The notes under the pieces: generated by a model
Database searches by the model: none
The model's input: the letters and a program-made list of their open reading frames with translations, nothing else
Told to the model about the DNA's origin: nothing
DNA from: an uncultured Chlorobiaceae bacterium
GTDB lineage: Bacteria; Bacteroidota; Chlorobiia; Chlorobiales; Chlorobiaceae
Length of the DNA stretch: 64,000 nucleotides
Assembly: GCA_903939765.1 (NCBI GenBank)
Contig: CAJAIK010000066.1
Span: forward strand, 1-64,000
Reading direction: 5' to 3'
Shown: positions 41,398-52,133 of the stretch, one piece after another
How the letters are laid out: each line of letters begins with the position of its first letter
Position numbering within the stretch: the stretch's first letter is position 1
Position numbers and translations under genes: made by a program

Positions 41398-43086
41398 TCA
41401 AAACCGTTTTACCGCCTGGACAAAAATCATGGGGGAGTCGGTGGGGTTGCTCTCACCGGCGATTTTCCATGCGCATGTTGCCTGCAGGCTGTAGTTGCTG
41501 ACATTGAACCATTTCAAACCGATCCCTGCTCCCGTCATGTTGCGGGTGTTCGTCTCGCCCTCAGCGGAGGGATTGGCATGAAGAAGGGCATAACCATGGT
41601 CGATAAAAGTGCTGAGTTGCAGTGTGCCAGGGAGCTCTCCGAGAGAGCCAAGCAGGTAACGCAGCTCGGTTGTTGCGACAAGACCCTTGTCGGCGTATGA
41701 TTCGCCTCTTTGCCATGCACGTACCGCACTCGGTCCACCGAGGGAGAGTTGTTCCGAGCTGGTCAGGTTTTTACTGGTCCACTGGCCATAGGCTCCCGCA
41801 TAGAGAGAGAACCCGTGCGAGATGTTCTGGCTGCGCCCAAGAGCCATGGTAATTTTTGAATAACCACCGTTGGTGTGCAGCCCGGTTGGTGCCTGGTCCA
41901 TTGAAAGTGCTTCGGAATCGTTAATATCGAGGCGTCCTCTGACGAAACCAAGCGAAAGTGAGGTTGCACCACCGTCCAGAAAGTCGTCCCTTTGGACTGC
42001 GCTGAGGCCAGCCTGCCAGGAGAGGCTTTGACGGCTGTTTCTGAGTGGGATGCTCTCCATCCGGTCGTCAAGCATGTTGCCTTCGCTGGCTACGGTTGCA
42101 TTCACAATCAGGTTTCTCTGGCGTATGAGCGGCTGTGTAACGGCAAGAGTCAGGTTGTGACCATTGCCCTCAGCATGCAGTGATTCAAATAATCCTTCCA
42201 ACTGGTAGCTCACAAAGCTGTAGTTCACTCCTATTCTGGTTCCGGAGAGTGTTATTGGTATTGCATAGCCAGCCTGTATATTTCGCAGATCTCCGGTTGT
42301 CGAGCTCTGCATGCGCAGGGTGAACTGATCTCCGAGATGAAATGGAGAGTAGAGCTCCATGGTGGCGCCAGCGTGATTCTCTCCCGTTGCATGGTTGCCG
42401 AAGTTGTCGAGGTCGAGTGAAAAGCTGTAGGGTCGGCCTTCGATCACTTCAAGGGTCGCCTGTGTTGTGCCTGGTCTTGAACCCGGTTCAAGCAGAATAC
42501 GGGAAGAGATATTAGGGAGTTCATTGACTCTCATGACCATGGAGGTAAGGGCTCTCTCTTCAAGAGGTTGATCGCGGGGTACCTGGCTGGCATAACTTTC
42601 AAGAAGAGATTTTCGTATTCTTGTCTCATGCGGTATTGTCTCAAGTGCTATTTTTTCCAGTACACCTTCAACAACTTCAATGACGACAGGCTCGCCTTCT
42701 TTCACCGTTTGTGGGGGGAAAAAGAGTGAAGCGAGGAAATAGCCTTTTTTTCGGTAAGCGTTCGTGATTGCTGCGGTAGCCTCATTCAGTCCGGCAAAGG
42801 TCATCTCTTTGCCGATGCAGCCCGACATAAGCGCTGAAAGCTCGTTACCGGAAAAGAGTGTGTTGCCCACAAAGGTAAAGCCCGTCACCTTGATCACGGT
42901 GCTGCCTCCGGCCAGCTCTTTGTGTGTCAACGGACGTTGAAAAACTGGTACCTCTTTTTGCACTTCAAGGGACGGCGGCGCAGTACTCTCCTTGAGAAGG
43001 CGGCCAGCGTCAGGAATATCAGCAGCCAAAACGCTGCTTGCTCTGCAGACTGACGCAAAGAGGAGTATTTTCAATGATCTGCACAT
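41398..43086 (-). CDS. Two-partner secretion outer-membrane transporter (TpsB)
   Basis: A 562-residue Omp85-superfamily pore of the ShlB/FhaC/HecB type. Signal peptide (residues ~1-21), then a POTRA domain with FVGNTLFSGNELSALMSGCI and YFLASLFFPPQTVKEGEPVV, then a 16-strand beta-barrel (LDLDNFGNHATGENHAGATM and others) ending in a C-terminal Phe. It secretes its partner, the large TpsA encoded 75 bases upstream. ATG 43086 follows GGAG at 6 bases; the frame opens at 43134. Confidence 0.92.
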   Translation of the reverse strand: MCRSLKILLFASVCRASSVLAADIPDAGRLLKESTAPPSLEVQKEVPVFQRPLTHKELAGGSTVIKVTGFTFVGNTLFSGNELSALMSGCIGKEMTFAGLNEATAAITNAYRKKGYFLASLFFPPQTVKEGEPVVIEVVEGVLEKIALETIPHETRIRKSLLESYASQVPRDQPLEERALTSMVMRVNELPNISSRILLEPGSRPGTTQATLEVIEGRPYSFSLDLDNFGNHATGENHAGATMELYSPFHLGDQFTLRMQSSTTGDLRNIQAGYAIPITLSGTRIGVNYSFVSYQLEGLFESLHAEGNGHNLTLAVTQPLIRQRNLIVNATVASEGNMLDDRMESIPLRNSRQSLSWQAGLSAVQRDDFLDGGATSLSLGFVRGRLDINDSEALSMDQAPTGLHTNGGYSKITMALGRSQNISHGFSLYAGAYGQWTSKNLTSSEQLSLGGPSAVRAWQRGESYADKGLVATTELRYLLGSLGELPGTLQLSTFIDHGYALLHANPSAEGETNTRNMTGAGIGLKWFNVSNYSLQATCAWKIAGESNPTDSPMIFVQAVKRF

Positions 43087-43161
43087 GGTGAACTCCATAA
43101 AATTTATGTAGAGGTGAGAGTGGATCACTACCACAACTGGAACTTTTTTTTACAGAAGTCG

Positions 43162-46100
43162 TTATCCGATTTTTATCAGCACAACCGATCGAGCCTTGTC
43201 ACCAAACTGGTCTTTGGCGACAAGTTCTACCCGGTAGACACCTTTTGCCTCTTTTGGTGCTTTTCCGCTTATGACCTTTTGATTTTGGTCAAACGCCATC
43301 CAGGCGGGTATTGATGAACCATTGACCGACTCCACTTCAAGGGAGATAACCGCATCAGGATTGCTATGGCTGAACAGGGTGCCTGGGAGTGGGAAAATAA
43401 AGAAGGTATCAGCAGCTTCAGGCACCTCTATCGTGTTTACGGCAATAAACCCGCCTTTCGCTACCTTTTTTCCTGTAACACGAACTGATTTCTGCTGGAT
43501 AGTATTGCTTCTGCTGATAGTACTGATTGCCCGATGAAAACTGTTGAGAACGCTTTCAGCGGTCATCACCTTCCGGCAACTCTGTTGCGCATCAGCCAGC
43601 CAAGCCACTGCCGGATTGTTCAGGCTTGGAATACCGGTGAAAATAAAGCCGTCGCCGGATTCGCTCACGCTGGAAGGCGGGTAGTTACTGTAGCTTGCTC
43701 CGTAGCGACGAAAGTCGGCGGTCAGTTTTCCCTTGATGGTTGCGTCTGGATTGGCAGAATAGACTATCCACCGGGCGGTTCCAGCGGTTGAGAGCATTGC
43801 ATTGGCGCTGTTGGTGAAATTCTGGCCAGCCAGAACAATACTGCTGCCGCTGGAGGCGCTTGCAGAGAGGGTGCCTGACGCAAGAGTAATGCCGGAACCG
43901 GCTGTTGGGCCAAAGTTCACGGCACTGATGCTCTCAGCCGTGATGGTGCGCAAGGTGATTTCACCGCTCTCCCTGTTGCTGTTGCCCGATCCGTCGCGCA
44001 GTTCAATGGTGACGTTTCCTGAGCCAGAGTCGATGGATGTGCCAGGGGCCATGGTAATGGTCGCCTTTCCGGCCGAGCGGCTGGTGTCAACAATTCCGTT
44101 TTCCTGCCTCTCATTGGAAACCAGTGTCAGGTTGCCGTTGTCGGTTGCGATGCTGGCATTGATCAGAATACTCTTTCCGGCATTCAACTCAAGATTGCCG
44201 CCATTGCCAAGAGGGTTATTGGCAAGAATGGCTGAATTGATGGAAATATCGTTATTCGCCTTCAGGATAACCCGCTCACCCGCATTGAGCAGCGCAGTTA
44301 TCTGGCCAGGAGTGAAGCTGTAGTCCTTATCGGGATTAAAGGAGTACTCCTGCTGCACCGATTCACGATCGGTGATTGGCGTAAAAATATCGGCTTTTCC
44401 GGTTTTGTTTGACCAGTTAAAGGAGCTGACAACAAAACTCCCTGCCGTGCTGCCCGCGCTCAGCGGTGTAATGCCGCCAATGCCCAGTTGATCCTCTTTA
44501 TTGGTGCCCAGCCGGCTGTTTGAAGAGCTTATCTCCCCGACGGTGCTCTCCACTCCACTCAGCCAGGTTATTGCGCCAGCATTGGTGATTGAGCCTCTGT
44601 CCCAAAAGGGTGAGGAGACAACGAAGCGGCCATCAGGAAGGGCGGTCACTGCTCCCACATGATCGCCTGTTTTTGACCCTGCAAGACTGTTCTCTGCGCT
44701 TATCGCCCCGACAGTTCCGCCAAGGCCATCACCCCAGGTCACTGCACCGGCATTGGCTGTTGCTCCCTTGTCCCAGAATGTTGATGAAACAACATAATTG
44801 CCATTTTTCAATGCGGTTATTCTGTTTGTTCCTGAAGCATCCGATCCGGCATAGTCATTTTTGGTTGATCCCACCAGACTGTTCGCTGCGGTTATCACCC
44901 CGATGGTGCCGCCGATGCCATTCCCCCAGGTTACCGCTCCCGCATCGGTGGATGAACCATTGTCCCAAAACGGCGAGCCTACAACGTAATGACCATTTGT
45001 GAGTGGTGTTATGTTAAAGTGGGCACCATCATTTGTTGCAGGGCCGACCAGACTGTTGGCTGTGCTTATTGTTCCGACTGTACCTCCATTGCCATTCCCC
45101 CAGGTCACTGCTCCGACGTCGGCAACCAACCCGTTGTCCCACTTTGGTGAAGCGACCACAAAATGACCATTGGTCAGTGCTGTTACGGTTGAAGAAAGAG
45201 CATCGTTCGTTGTTGAACCGACCAGACTGTTGGCCGCACTGATTATCCCGGCAGTAACGCCGACTCCACTTCCCCAGGTCACTGCCCCAGCATCGGCAAC
45301 AGAACCATTGTCCCAGCCGGGGGAGTTAATCACAAAGTGGCCATTGGTCAGAGGCGTAACATGAGCTGATACCAAGTCACCGGTGGCAGGGCCAATCAGG
45401 CTGTTCGCAGCGCTTATTGTTCCCGTTATGCCGTTGACACCATTCCCCCATGTTACTGCACCAGCGTCAATGGTTTCACCGTTGTCCCAGCTTGCTGAAA
45501 CAATCAGGAAGTTTCCGTTGGTCAGGGCCGTTATCTCTCCTCCAACTTTGTCCTCTTTTTTGGAACCGACAAGGCTCTTCGAGGTATTGACTGTCCCGAT
45601 CGCGCCGGTGACTCCGTTCACCAGAGTTACCATACCGGCATTGGTGAGTGTGCCGTTGTCCCAGTTTGGCGCGTTTATGACATAGTTGCCGTTTGTAAGA
45701 GCTGTTACGTTGCCAACCTGATCACCTCTTTTGGTGCCGACCAGGCTGTTGGCAGCGCTGACTGCGCCAACGGTACCTCCATTTCCATTCCCCCAGGTCA
45801 CCGCACCGACATTGGTGACGTTTCCACTGTCCCACGATAAGGAGGAAACAACATAATTGCCATTAGCAAGAGCTGTTATGGTTCCGACCTGATCGTTATT
45901 GCTTGAACCGGTCAGGCTCTTTGTTGTGCCGATTACCCCTGCGGTACCTCCATTTCCGTTTCCCCAGGTTACGGCGCCAGCATCAATGGCGGTACCATTG
46001 TCCCAGCCTGGTGTGCTGACCACAAAGTTGTTGTTGGTGAGGGTAATGACACGGGATGATTCACCGTCATCGGTCGAAGAGCCCACCAGACTGTTATTTT

Positions 46101-47946
46101 CGGAGACAGTTCCGCTGACACCCGCAGTTCCGTCGATCCAGGTTACCGAACCTGCGTTGGCTTGGCCAGCATTCGACCATTTGCTTGTCACTGTCACGGC
46201 ACTGTTTCTGCTTTTCAGGGCGGTCACGGTTTCACCTACCTGATCATTTGCGGTAGAACCGCAGAGCATGGAGAGCAAGGTGCCATCCGGCCTGTAGAGT
46301 CTGACCGCTCCAGCATCGGTTGCCACAAAGTCGTCGAGGGGGCTGGCAACCAGAATATTGCCATTGCCCAGTTCGAGGATGGTGCCGGAGCCATGCTCGT
46401 CACCTGCCGCAGGACTCAGGTCAGGCAGCGAAATGAGGGAAAAGAGGGGGATCGTGGTATTGGCATCAATGGTGATGTTTCGCGGATCAAGCAGCAGAAA
46501 GCCGGTTTTACCATGGGGTGCGTTCGTCACGACCTGACCGGGGAAGGTGAGCTTTTCATGGCTCGATACCTCGACCTTTCCGCCGTCACCGCTTTTGTTG
46601 CCTCCTCTGGCCTCTATGGTTCCACCAAAGGCTGTGGAGAACTCCGACCAGAGCGCGACGGTACCGCCGTTGCCGCTCTCAACAGCGTTGGCTGTCAGCA
46701 AGCTGTTTTTTGTTACCGTGGTGGTCGACGCGTTGTTGAGAGAGCCATCCTTTCCCTGCCAGCCGCCACCGATGAAGATCTCTCCGCCGCCCTTCTGGCC
46801 ATCAGCCTCTATCCGGGTTCCTGCAAGAAAAGTTTGCGGTGCAGTGATGGTGATCTGGCCGCCCTCTCCGGATGTGCCGTTTGCACCGAGCGTTCCGGAG
46901 AGGTAAAGAGTTTTTCCTGCATTGATGTGGATATGGCCACCATCGGCTCCATTGGCCGCCATCCGGCTTGCCGCAGTCTGCTCAATAGTGCCTGATGCAT
47001 CTATTTGTATGGTGCCGCCTCTGCCATTGCCCTCCGCACTCCATCTGCCGGCATCGACAAGATTGTTTCCTCTGGCGTTGATGTCGGCAGCGGAGAATGA
47101 GCCGGTGTTGATGATCGTGCCGCCTTCGATGACAATGGTGCCGTCGCGTTCCGCCATGCGGGCCGCACGCACTTTGCCGGTGTTATTGACCACTGAGGCA
47201 AGCAGTTCCCCGGCTGCCGGGGCAGTGATTATTACGGTACCACCATCAGCCTCAATCACTCCATTGTTCGTTATCCGGGCGTTCCAGGAGCTTTTATCCA
47301 CCTTGAGCGCCACCAGTCCACCGGGATCAATATTGAGGGTGATCATTTCTCCGGCAGCCATTCCGGTTGTTCCTTTGGCAGTGACAAGTGTTCCGCTGTT
47401 TGTGAGGGCACTCTCTCCGAGCAGCGCGATAAATCCTCCGTTCACCTGCCCCTCGTTGACCACTGAAGCGGCAGTGCCATTCGTGGAGAAGTTGTATTGT
47501 TCAGAGAGAAAGTCGCTGTCGCTGATTGCTAAAGTCGAGGCCACCAGCCCACCAACGTTGACGCTGGCGCCGGGAGCAAAAAGAATGCCGCTCGAATTTA
47601 CCAGAAAGATTTGTCCGTTCGCCGTAAGTGTACCGAATATTTCAGAAGGATTGCTCCCTGTAACCCGGTTGAGCAAGATGGAACGGGTGTCGGGCTGGGC
47701 AATGTTGACCGCTTCACCACGGCCAATACCGAAGGAGTTCCAGTTGATAATGGCACTGTTGCTTTTCTGCTCGATAAGCATCGCTGTGGCCGCTGGCTTG
47801 CTGATTGTTGCACTCCCAGCAGCGACCACCCCCTCCGAGGGCAAGGCAAATGTGTTATATCCCGTCAGTAACGAGAGTGTCACAACAGCAGTTAAAATCC
47901 AGCTATTCCTGACATTGTTCCCCGTACCGTGACAAAGGGCGTCCAT
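43162..47946 (-). CDS. Two-partner secreted exoprotein (TpsA) with propeller-like repeats
   Basis: A 1594-residue secreted protein. A long signal peptide (~1-33) precedes a filamentous-hemagglutinin N-terminal secretion domain (~35-160, IINWNSFGIGRGEAVNIAQP, LNRVTGSNPSEIFGTL). A beta-helix follows to ~500. Residues ~510-1170 hold about a dozen repeats of ~53 residues with core ALTNGxxVVxSPxWDNG, DAGAVTWGNGxGGTxGxIS and NSLVGS. A further beta-helix segment and a C-terminal Ig-like domain (~1490-1594) follow. The repeats look like small beta-sandwich or propeller blades. The start at 47946 follows GGAG at 9 bases. It acts as adhesin or cell-cell factor, by family. TpsB is downstream. Confidence 0.88.
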   Translation of the reverse strand: MDALCHGTGNNVRNSWILTAVVTLSLLTGYNTFALPSEGVVAAGSATISKPAATAMLIEQKSNSAIINWNSFGIGRGEAVNIAQPDTRSILLNRVTGSNPSEIFGTLTANGQIFLVNSSGILFAPGASVNVGGLVASTLAISDSDFLSEQYNFSTNGTAASVVNEGQVNGGFIALLGESALTNSGTLVTAKGTTGMAAGEMITLNIDPGGLVALKVDKSSWNARITNNGVIEADGGTVIITAPAAGELLASVVNNTGKVRAARMAERDGTIVIEGGTIINTGSFSAADINARGNNLVDAGRWSAEGNGRGGTIQIDASGTIEQTAASRMAANGADGGHIHINAGKTLYLSGTLGANGTSGEGGQITITAPQTFLAGTRIEADGQKGGGEIFIGGGWQGKDGSLNNASTTTVTKNSLLTANAVESGNGGTVALWSEFSTAFGGTIEARGGNKSGDGGKVEVSSHEKLTFPGQVVTNAPHGKTGFLLLDPRNITIDANTTIPLFSLISLPDLSPAAGDEHGSGTILELGNGNILVASPLDDFVATDAGAVRLYRPDGTLLSMLCGSTANDQVGETVTALKSRNSAVTVTSKWSNAGQANAGSVTWIDGTAGVSGTVSENNSLVGSSTDDGESSRVITLTNNNFVVSTPGWDNGTAIDAGAVTWGNGNGGTAGVIGTTKSLTGSSNNDQVGTITALANGNYVVSSLSWDSGNVTNVGAVTWGNGNGGTVGAVSAANSLVGTKRGDQVGNVTALTNGNYVINAPNWDNGTLTNAGMVTLVNGVTGAIGTVNTSKSLVGSKKEDKVGGEITALTNGNFLIVSASWDNGETIDAGAVTWGNGVNGITGTISAANSLIGPATGDLVSAHVTPLTNGHFVINSPGWDNGSVADAGAVTWGSGVGVTAGIISAANSLVGSTTNDALSSTVTALTNGHFVVASPKWDNGLVADVGAVTWGNGNGGTVGTISTANSLVGPATNDGAHFNITPLTNGHYVVGSPFWDNGSSTDAGAVTWGNGIGGTIGVITAANSLVGSTKNDYAGSDASGTNRITALKNGNYVVSSTFWDKGATANAGAVTWGDGLGGTVGAISAENSLAGSKTGDHVGAVTALPDGRFVVSSPFWDRGSITNAGAITWLSGVESTVGEISSSNSRLGTNKEDQLGIGGITPLSAGSTAGSFVVSSFNWSNKTGKADIFTPITDRESVQQEYSFNPDKDYSFTPGQITALLNAGERVILKANNDISINSAILANNPLGNGGNLELNAGKSILINASIATDNGNLTLVSNERQENGIVDTSRSAGKATITMAPGTSIDSGSGNVTIELRDGSGNSNRESGEITLRTITAESISAVNFGPTAGSGITLASGTLSASASSGSSIVLAGQNFTNSANAMLSTAGTARWIVYSANPDATIKGKLTADFRRYGASYSNYPPSSVSESGDGFIFTGIPSLNNPAVAWLADAQQSCRKVMTAESVLNSFHRAISTISRSNTIQQKSVRVTGKKVAKGGFIAVNTIEVPEAADTFFIFPLPGTLFSHSNPDAVISLEVESVNGSSIPAWMAFDQNQKVISGKAPKEAKGVYRVELVAKDQFGDKARSVVLIKIG

Positions 47947-48118
47947 TGGAATCGCTCCGGATTAGTGCGATTTTACTATAAAAACAAAGTGTTAATTACG
48001 CAATATTTTAAAAAACGCAAAAAAAAGTTTTTTCAGCTTTTTTGATATCACTGTTCCGGCAGAGTTCTTTTTTGTGTTTTTGGCGTTCAAGCCAGGCATT
48101 GCAGGGAAAAGGCGGTGT
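47947..48118 (-). promoter_or_regulatory. Upstream region of tpsA
   Basis: AT-rich, with A- and T-runs (48012-48030). Presumed promoter area for tpsA. No gene. Confidence 0.4.
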
Positions 48119-48171
48119 AAAAAAACCCTCTTTGGAGATCAGCCAGCGGGTGGTCATTTCGCCAAAGAGGG
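48119..48171 (-). terminator. Terminator after aroC
   Basis: Read on the minus strand, CCCTCTTTGG pairs with CCAAAGAGGG around a 26-base loop and is followed by a run of seven T. 22 bases after the aroC stop. Confidence 0.75.
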
Positions 48172-48192
48172 CACGACAACGAGGTCAGAGGT

Positions 48193-49386
48193 TCAGGCTC
48201 GAAAGGTGGTGCGGATGCTCTCCCGGTAAAGGTCAAGGCGCTGACGGATTTCATTCAAGTGATCGCCGCCGAGTTTTTCAAGCAGTGCATTGGCGATGAC
48301 GGGGGCCAGAACAGCTTCGGCAACCACACCGGCAGCAGGTACGGCGCAGGTATCGCTCCGCTCAAAGCGTGACGGGGTTGGTTGCAGGGTTTCAACATCA
48401 AAGGAGAGCAGGGGAGTGACCAGCGATGAGATTGGCTTCATGGCTGCCCGCAGGTGGATGGTCTGCCCGCTCGACATGCTTCCCTCAAGGCCGCCAGCAC
48501 GGTTGGTTTTTCTGGTCACACCCTCTTTTGGAGAGAGGTGAAACTCGTCGTGCACCTGAGAGCCCGGCTTTCCCGCATTATTGAAGGCGGTGCCGATCTC
48601 AACTCCCTTGATGGCCTGGATGGAGATAATTGCGGCTGCGAGTGCGGCATCAAGACGCCGGTCGTGCTGCACATAGCTCCCGAATCCGGGCGGGACTCCG
48701 GTGATGAAGATTTCAATGATTCCTCCAAGGGTGTCTCCCTGTTCACTCGCGGCATCTATAGCGGCAAGAGCTTCTGCTTCAGTTTTTTTCCCAAGCATAC
48801 GCACTGGCGAGAGGTCTGCCTGGCGAGCAACGGCCTCAGCCCCTTCATGGAGAAGTGCTTCAAGTTGTGGATCCCGAGAGGGTTCTGCTGCTGGGCCAAT
48901 AGCCGAAATGTAGCTGCCGATTTCAATGCCGAGCGCTTTGAGAAACACTCTTGCAAGTGTCCCGGCGGCCACTCGTGCGGCGGTTTCCCGTGCCGATGAG
49001 CGTTCAATGACCGGGCGGATATCGTCAAAGCCATATTTGATACGCCCTGCGAGATCAGCATGGCCAGGCCTTGGAATGGTTATTTTTGCGCACTCTTCAC
49101 CTGGTTTCTCAAACTGGGCCATGGTGGTTGTCCAGTTTTGCCAGTCGCGGTTTTTGATCACAAGCGAAATGGGGGAGCCGATGGTTTTACCGAACCGGAT
49201 ACCGGAGAGAACCTCTGCCTTGTCGCTCTCTATTTTCATGCGTCCGCCCCGGCCATGTCCCTGCTGCCGGCGGGCTAACTGGTGGTTGATCTCCTCCAGC
49301 GTGATGGGAATTCCGGCTGGCATTCCTTCCACTATGGCCGAAAGCGCCGGTCCGTGGGATTCTCCGGCAGTAAAGTATCGTATCAT
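48193..49386 (-). CDS. aroC: Chorismate synthase
   Basis: A 397-residue flavoenzyme (reduced FMN needed) making chorismate from EPSP, the last step of the shikimate pathway. The family start MIRYFTAGESHGPALSAIVE is at ATG 49386, while the frame opens at 49536. GQGHGRGGRM, GTLGGIIE and SGQTIHLRAAMKPISSL are conserved motifs. Length normal. Downstream of hemB on the same strand, separated by a hairpin. Confidence 0.96.
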   Translation of the reverse strand: MIRYFTAGESHGPALSAIVEGMPAGIPITLEEINHQLARRQQGHGRGGRMKIESDKAEVLSGIRFGKTIGSPISLVIKNRDWQNWTTTMAQFEKPGEECAKITIPRPGHADLAGRIKYGFDDIRPVIERSSARETAARVAAGTLARVFLKALGIEIGSYISAIGPAAEPSRDPQLEALLHEGAEAVARQADLSPVRMLGKKTEAEALAAIDAASEQGDTLGGIIEIFITGVPPGFGSYVQHDRRLDAALAAAIISIQAIKGVEIGTAFNNAGKPGSQVHDEFHLSPKEGVTRKTNRAGGLEGSMSSGQTIHLRAAMKPISSLVTPLLSFDVETLQPTPSRFERSDTCAVPAAGVVAEAVLAPVIANALLEKLGGDHLNEIRQRLDLYRESIRTTFRA

Positions 49387-49402
49387 TTTTTTTAACGGTG
49401 AC

Positions 49403-49440
49403 AAAGCCCGGCTGCGTTCTGAATCTTGCAGCCGGGCTTT
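49403..49440. terminator. Hairpin between hemB and aroC
   Basis: AAAGCCCGGCTGC pairs with GCAGCCGGGCTTT, 13-bp perfect stem, 12-base loop. 34 bases after the hemB stop on the minus strand. T-run short, so partial readthrough into aroC is possible. Confidence 0.7.
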
Positions 49441-49474
49441 AATGAAATGTGGAGTAGTTCTTTTAAAAAGAGGT

Positions 49475-50482
<1,008 letters not shown>

Positions 50483-50575
50483 TTAAAAAGGCTGAAAATA
50501 CGAAAATCCATGAACATCATGAAGCTTTTCCCGCATGCAATCATTATTAGCTTTTGCCGATACCAAAAAAGAGCG

Positions 50576-51709
50576 TTACATAAAACTCATCAAGATGGCG
50601 GCGGTAATGGCTGAAGCGATGACGCCTGCCACATTAGGAGCCATGGCGTGCATCAGCAGATAATTGTTAGGATCGGCTTTCAGTCCCTCAACCTGCACCG
50701 CGTTCGCGCTGTCGGGGATGGCTGCAAGCGTGGCTGCCCCGATCAACGGATTCACTTTATTTTCTCCCGAAAGAAAAATGTTCATGATTTTGGCAAACAG
50801 GATTCCTCCAGCCGTTGCAATGACAAAAGAGATCGCTCCAAGTATGAAAATAAGCATTGACCCTTCTGACAGAAAGACGGTTGCCTGGGTTGATGCACCG
50901 ACGGTGACGCCAAGAATAATGGTAACAATGTCGGTTATTGTGTTTCTGGCGGTATCGGCAAGACGCTTTGTCACCATCGACTCCTTGAGCAGATTGCCAA
51001 AAAAAAGCATACCGAGAAGCGGCAGGGAGGCGGGTACGATAAAGCCGGTCAGGAGAAAAGCGAGAACCGGGAAGAGCACCTTCTCTTTTTTACTTACCGC
51101 GCGGGGAAGTTTCATTCGGATCAGGCGCTCTTTTTTTGTCGTCAACAGGCGCATGATCAGTGGCTGAACGGTCGGTACAAGAGCCATGTAACAGTAGGCG
51201 GTAATGGCGATGGATCCCAGGATGTGCGGAGCAAGCTTTGAAGCAAGAAAAATTGCAATCGGGCCGTTGGCCGCACCGATAATACCGATTGAGGCTGATT
51301 CCGGATTGGTGAAGCCAAGGGTCAGTGCCGCGAAATAGGTCAAAAAAACACCGAGTTGTGCGGCAACACCAATCAGCATAAGCTTCGGATTTGAAATCAG
51401 TGTTGAAAAATCGGTCATGGCGCCGATTCCGAGAAAAATCAACGGTGGAAAAATACCCTTGAACATGCCCATGAAGAGGTAATTCATGACGCTGCCCTCT
51501 TCATAGATGCCGAGCCGCAGCCCGGAATGCTCCATAAACGGAATGTTGCCGATGAGGATACCGAAGCCAATCGGTACCAGAATGAGTGGTTGATACTCAT
51601 ACCGAACAGCAGCGTAGATGAAGAGCAGTCCGACAAGGATCATAAAGAGGTGTCCCGGAGTTGCATTGGCAAAACCGGAATAGTCCAATAACCGTGCAAT
51701 TGAGTCCAT
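50576..51709 (-). CDS. Na+-translocating decarboxylase beta subunit
   Basis: A 377-residue polytopic membrane protein of the OadB/MmdB/GcdB family, the Na+ pump that takes CO2 from carboxybiotin. MNYLFMGMFKGIFPPLIFLG, TDFSTLISNPKLMLIGVAAQ and GAANGPIAIFLASKLAP are conserved helices; NAVQVEGLKADPNNYLLMHA near the C-terminus. ATG 51709 is preferred over the upstream TTG 51730 that overlaps the biotin-protein gene. Last gene of a four-gene operon (alpha, gamma, biotin, beta). Confidence 0.93.
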   Translation of the reverse strand: MDSIARLLDYSGFANATPGHLFMILVGLLFIYAAVRYEYQPLILVPIGFGILIGNIPFMEHSGLRLGIYEEGSVMNYLFMGMFKGIFPPLIFLGIGAMTDFSTLISNPKLMLIGVAAQLGVFLTYFAALTLGFTNPESASIGIIGAANGPIAIFLASKLAPHILGSIAITAYCYMALVPTVQPLIMRLLTTKKERLIRMKLPRAVSKKEKVLFPVLAFLLTGFIVPASLPLLGMLFFGNLLKESMVTKRLADTARNTITDIVTIILGVTVGASTQATVFLSEGSMLIFILGAISFVIATAGGILFAKIMNIFLSGENKVNPLIGAATLAAIPDSANAVQVEGLKADPNNYLLMHAMAPNVAGVIASAITAAILMSFM

Positions 51710-51716
51710 AGTGATA

Positions 51717-52133
51717 TTATTCAATTTCAATCAGGATATCTCCCTGCATGACGGTGTCGCCCACAGCAACTCTGATGGTTTTAACGATGCCGGGTTTGTC
51801 AGCAAAAACATTGTTTTCCATTTTCATGGCTTCGAGCACCAGTACCGGCTGTTCCAGTTTTATCTGCATGCCCGGCGTAACTGAAATGGCAATGATCGTT
51901 CCAGGAAGAGGTGCCTTGATCATGCTCAGGCCGGAGATATTGAGCGCTGGCGCTTTTGGTGGCGCTGGAGGGGTATAGCGAACAAGTTTAGGTGTTTGCG
52001 GTGTTTTGATCTCCTTGCCAAGTTCAACTTGGTACGACGTACCGTTTACCTCAATTTCGGCAATGTTTTCTTCGAGGGATTTGATTTCAACGTTGTACTT
52101 GTTGCCGCCTATCGTGAATTTATATCGCCTCAT
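51717..52133 (-). CDS. Biotin carboxyl carrier subunit of the decarboxylase
   Basis: A 138-residue protein: N-terminal ~55 residues typical of the family, a Pro/Ala linker (TPPAPPKAPALN), and a C-terminal biotinyl domain with the biotin lysine in LEAMKMENNVF. It carries CO2 from the carboxyltransferase to the membrane pump. The start overlaps the gamma-subunit stop by 4 bases. Confidence 0.92.
   Translation of the reverse strand: MRRYKFTIGGNKYNVEIKSLEENIAEIEVNGTSYQVELGKEIKTPQTPKLVRYTPPAPPKAPALNISGLSMIKAPLPGTIIAISVTPGMQIKLEQPVLVLEAMKMENNVFADKPGIVKTIRVAVGDTVMQGDILIEIE

Noticed and set aside
44589-46243. Several plus-strand ORFs across the TpsA repeats
   Set aside because: Mirror frames of repeat DNA with no start signals.
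44400-46300. CRISPR-like spacing of the TpsA repeats
   Set aside because: Units are ~160 bases, coding and divergent, with no short direct repeat or unique spacer.
46922-47932. Plus-strand 336-residue ORF inside tpsA
   Set aside because: Pro/Ser/Ala-rich mirror of the TpsA gene. Repeats and codon bias keep the opposite strand open.
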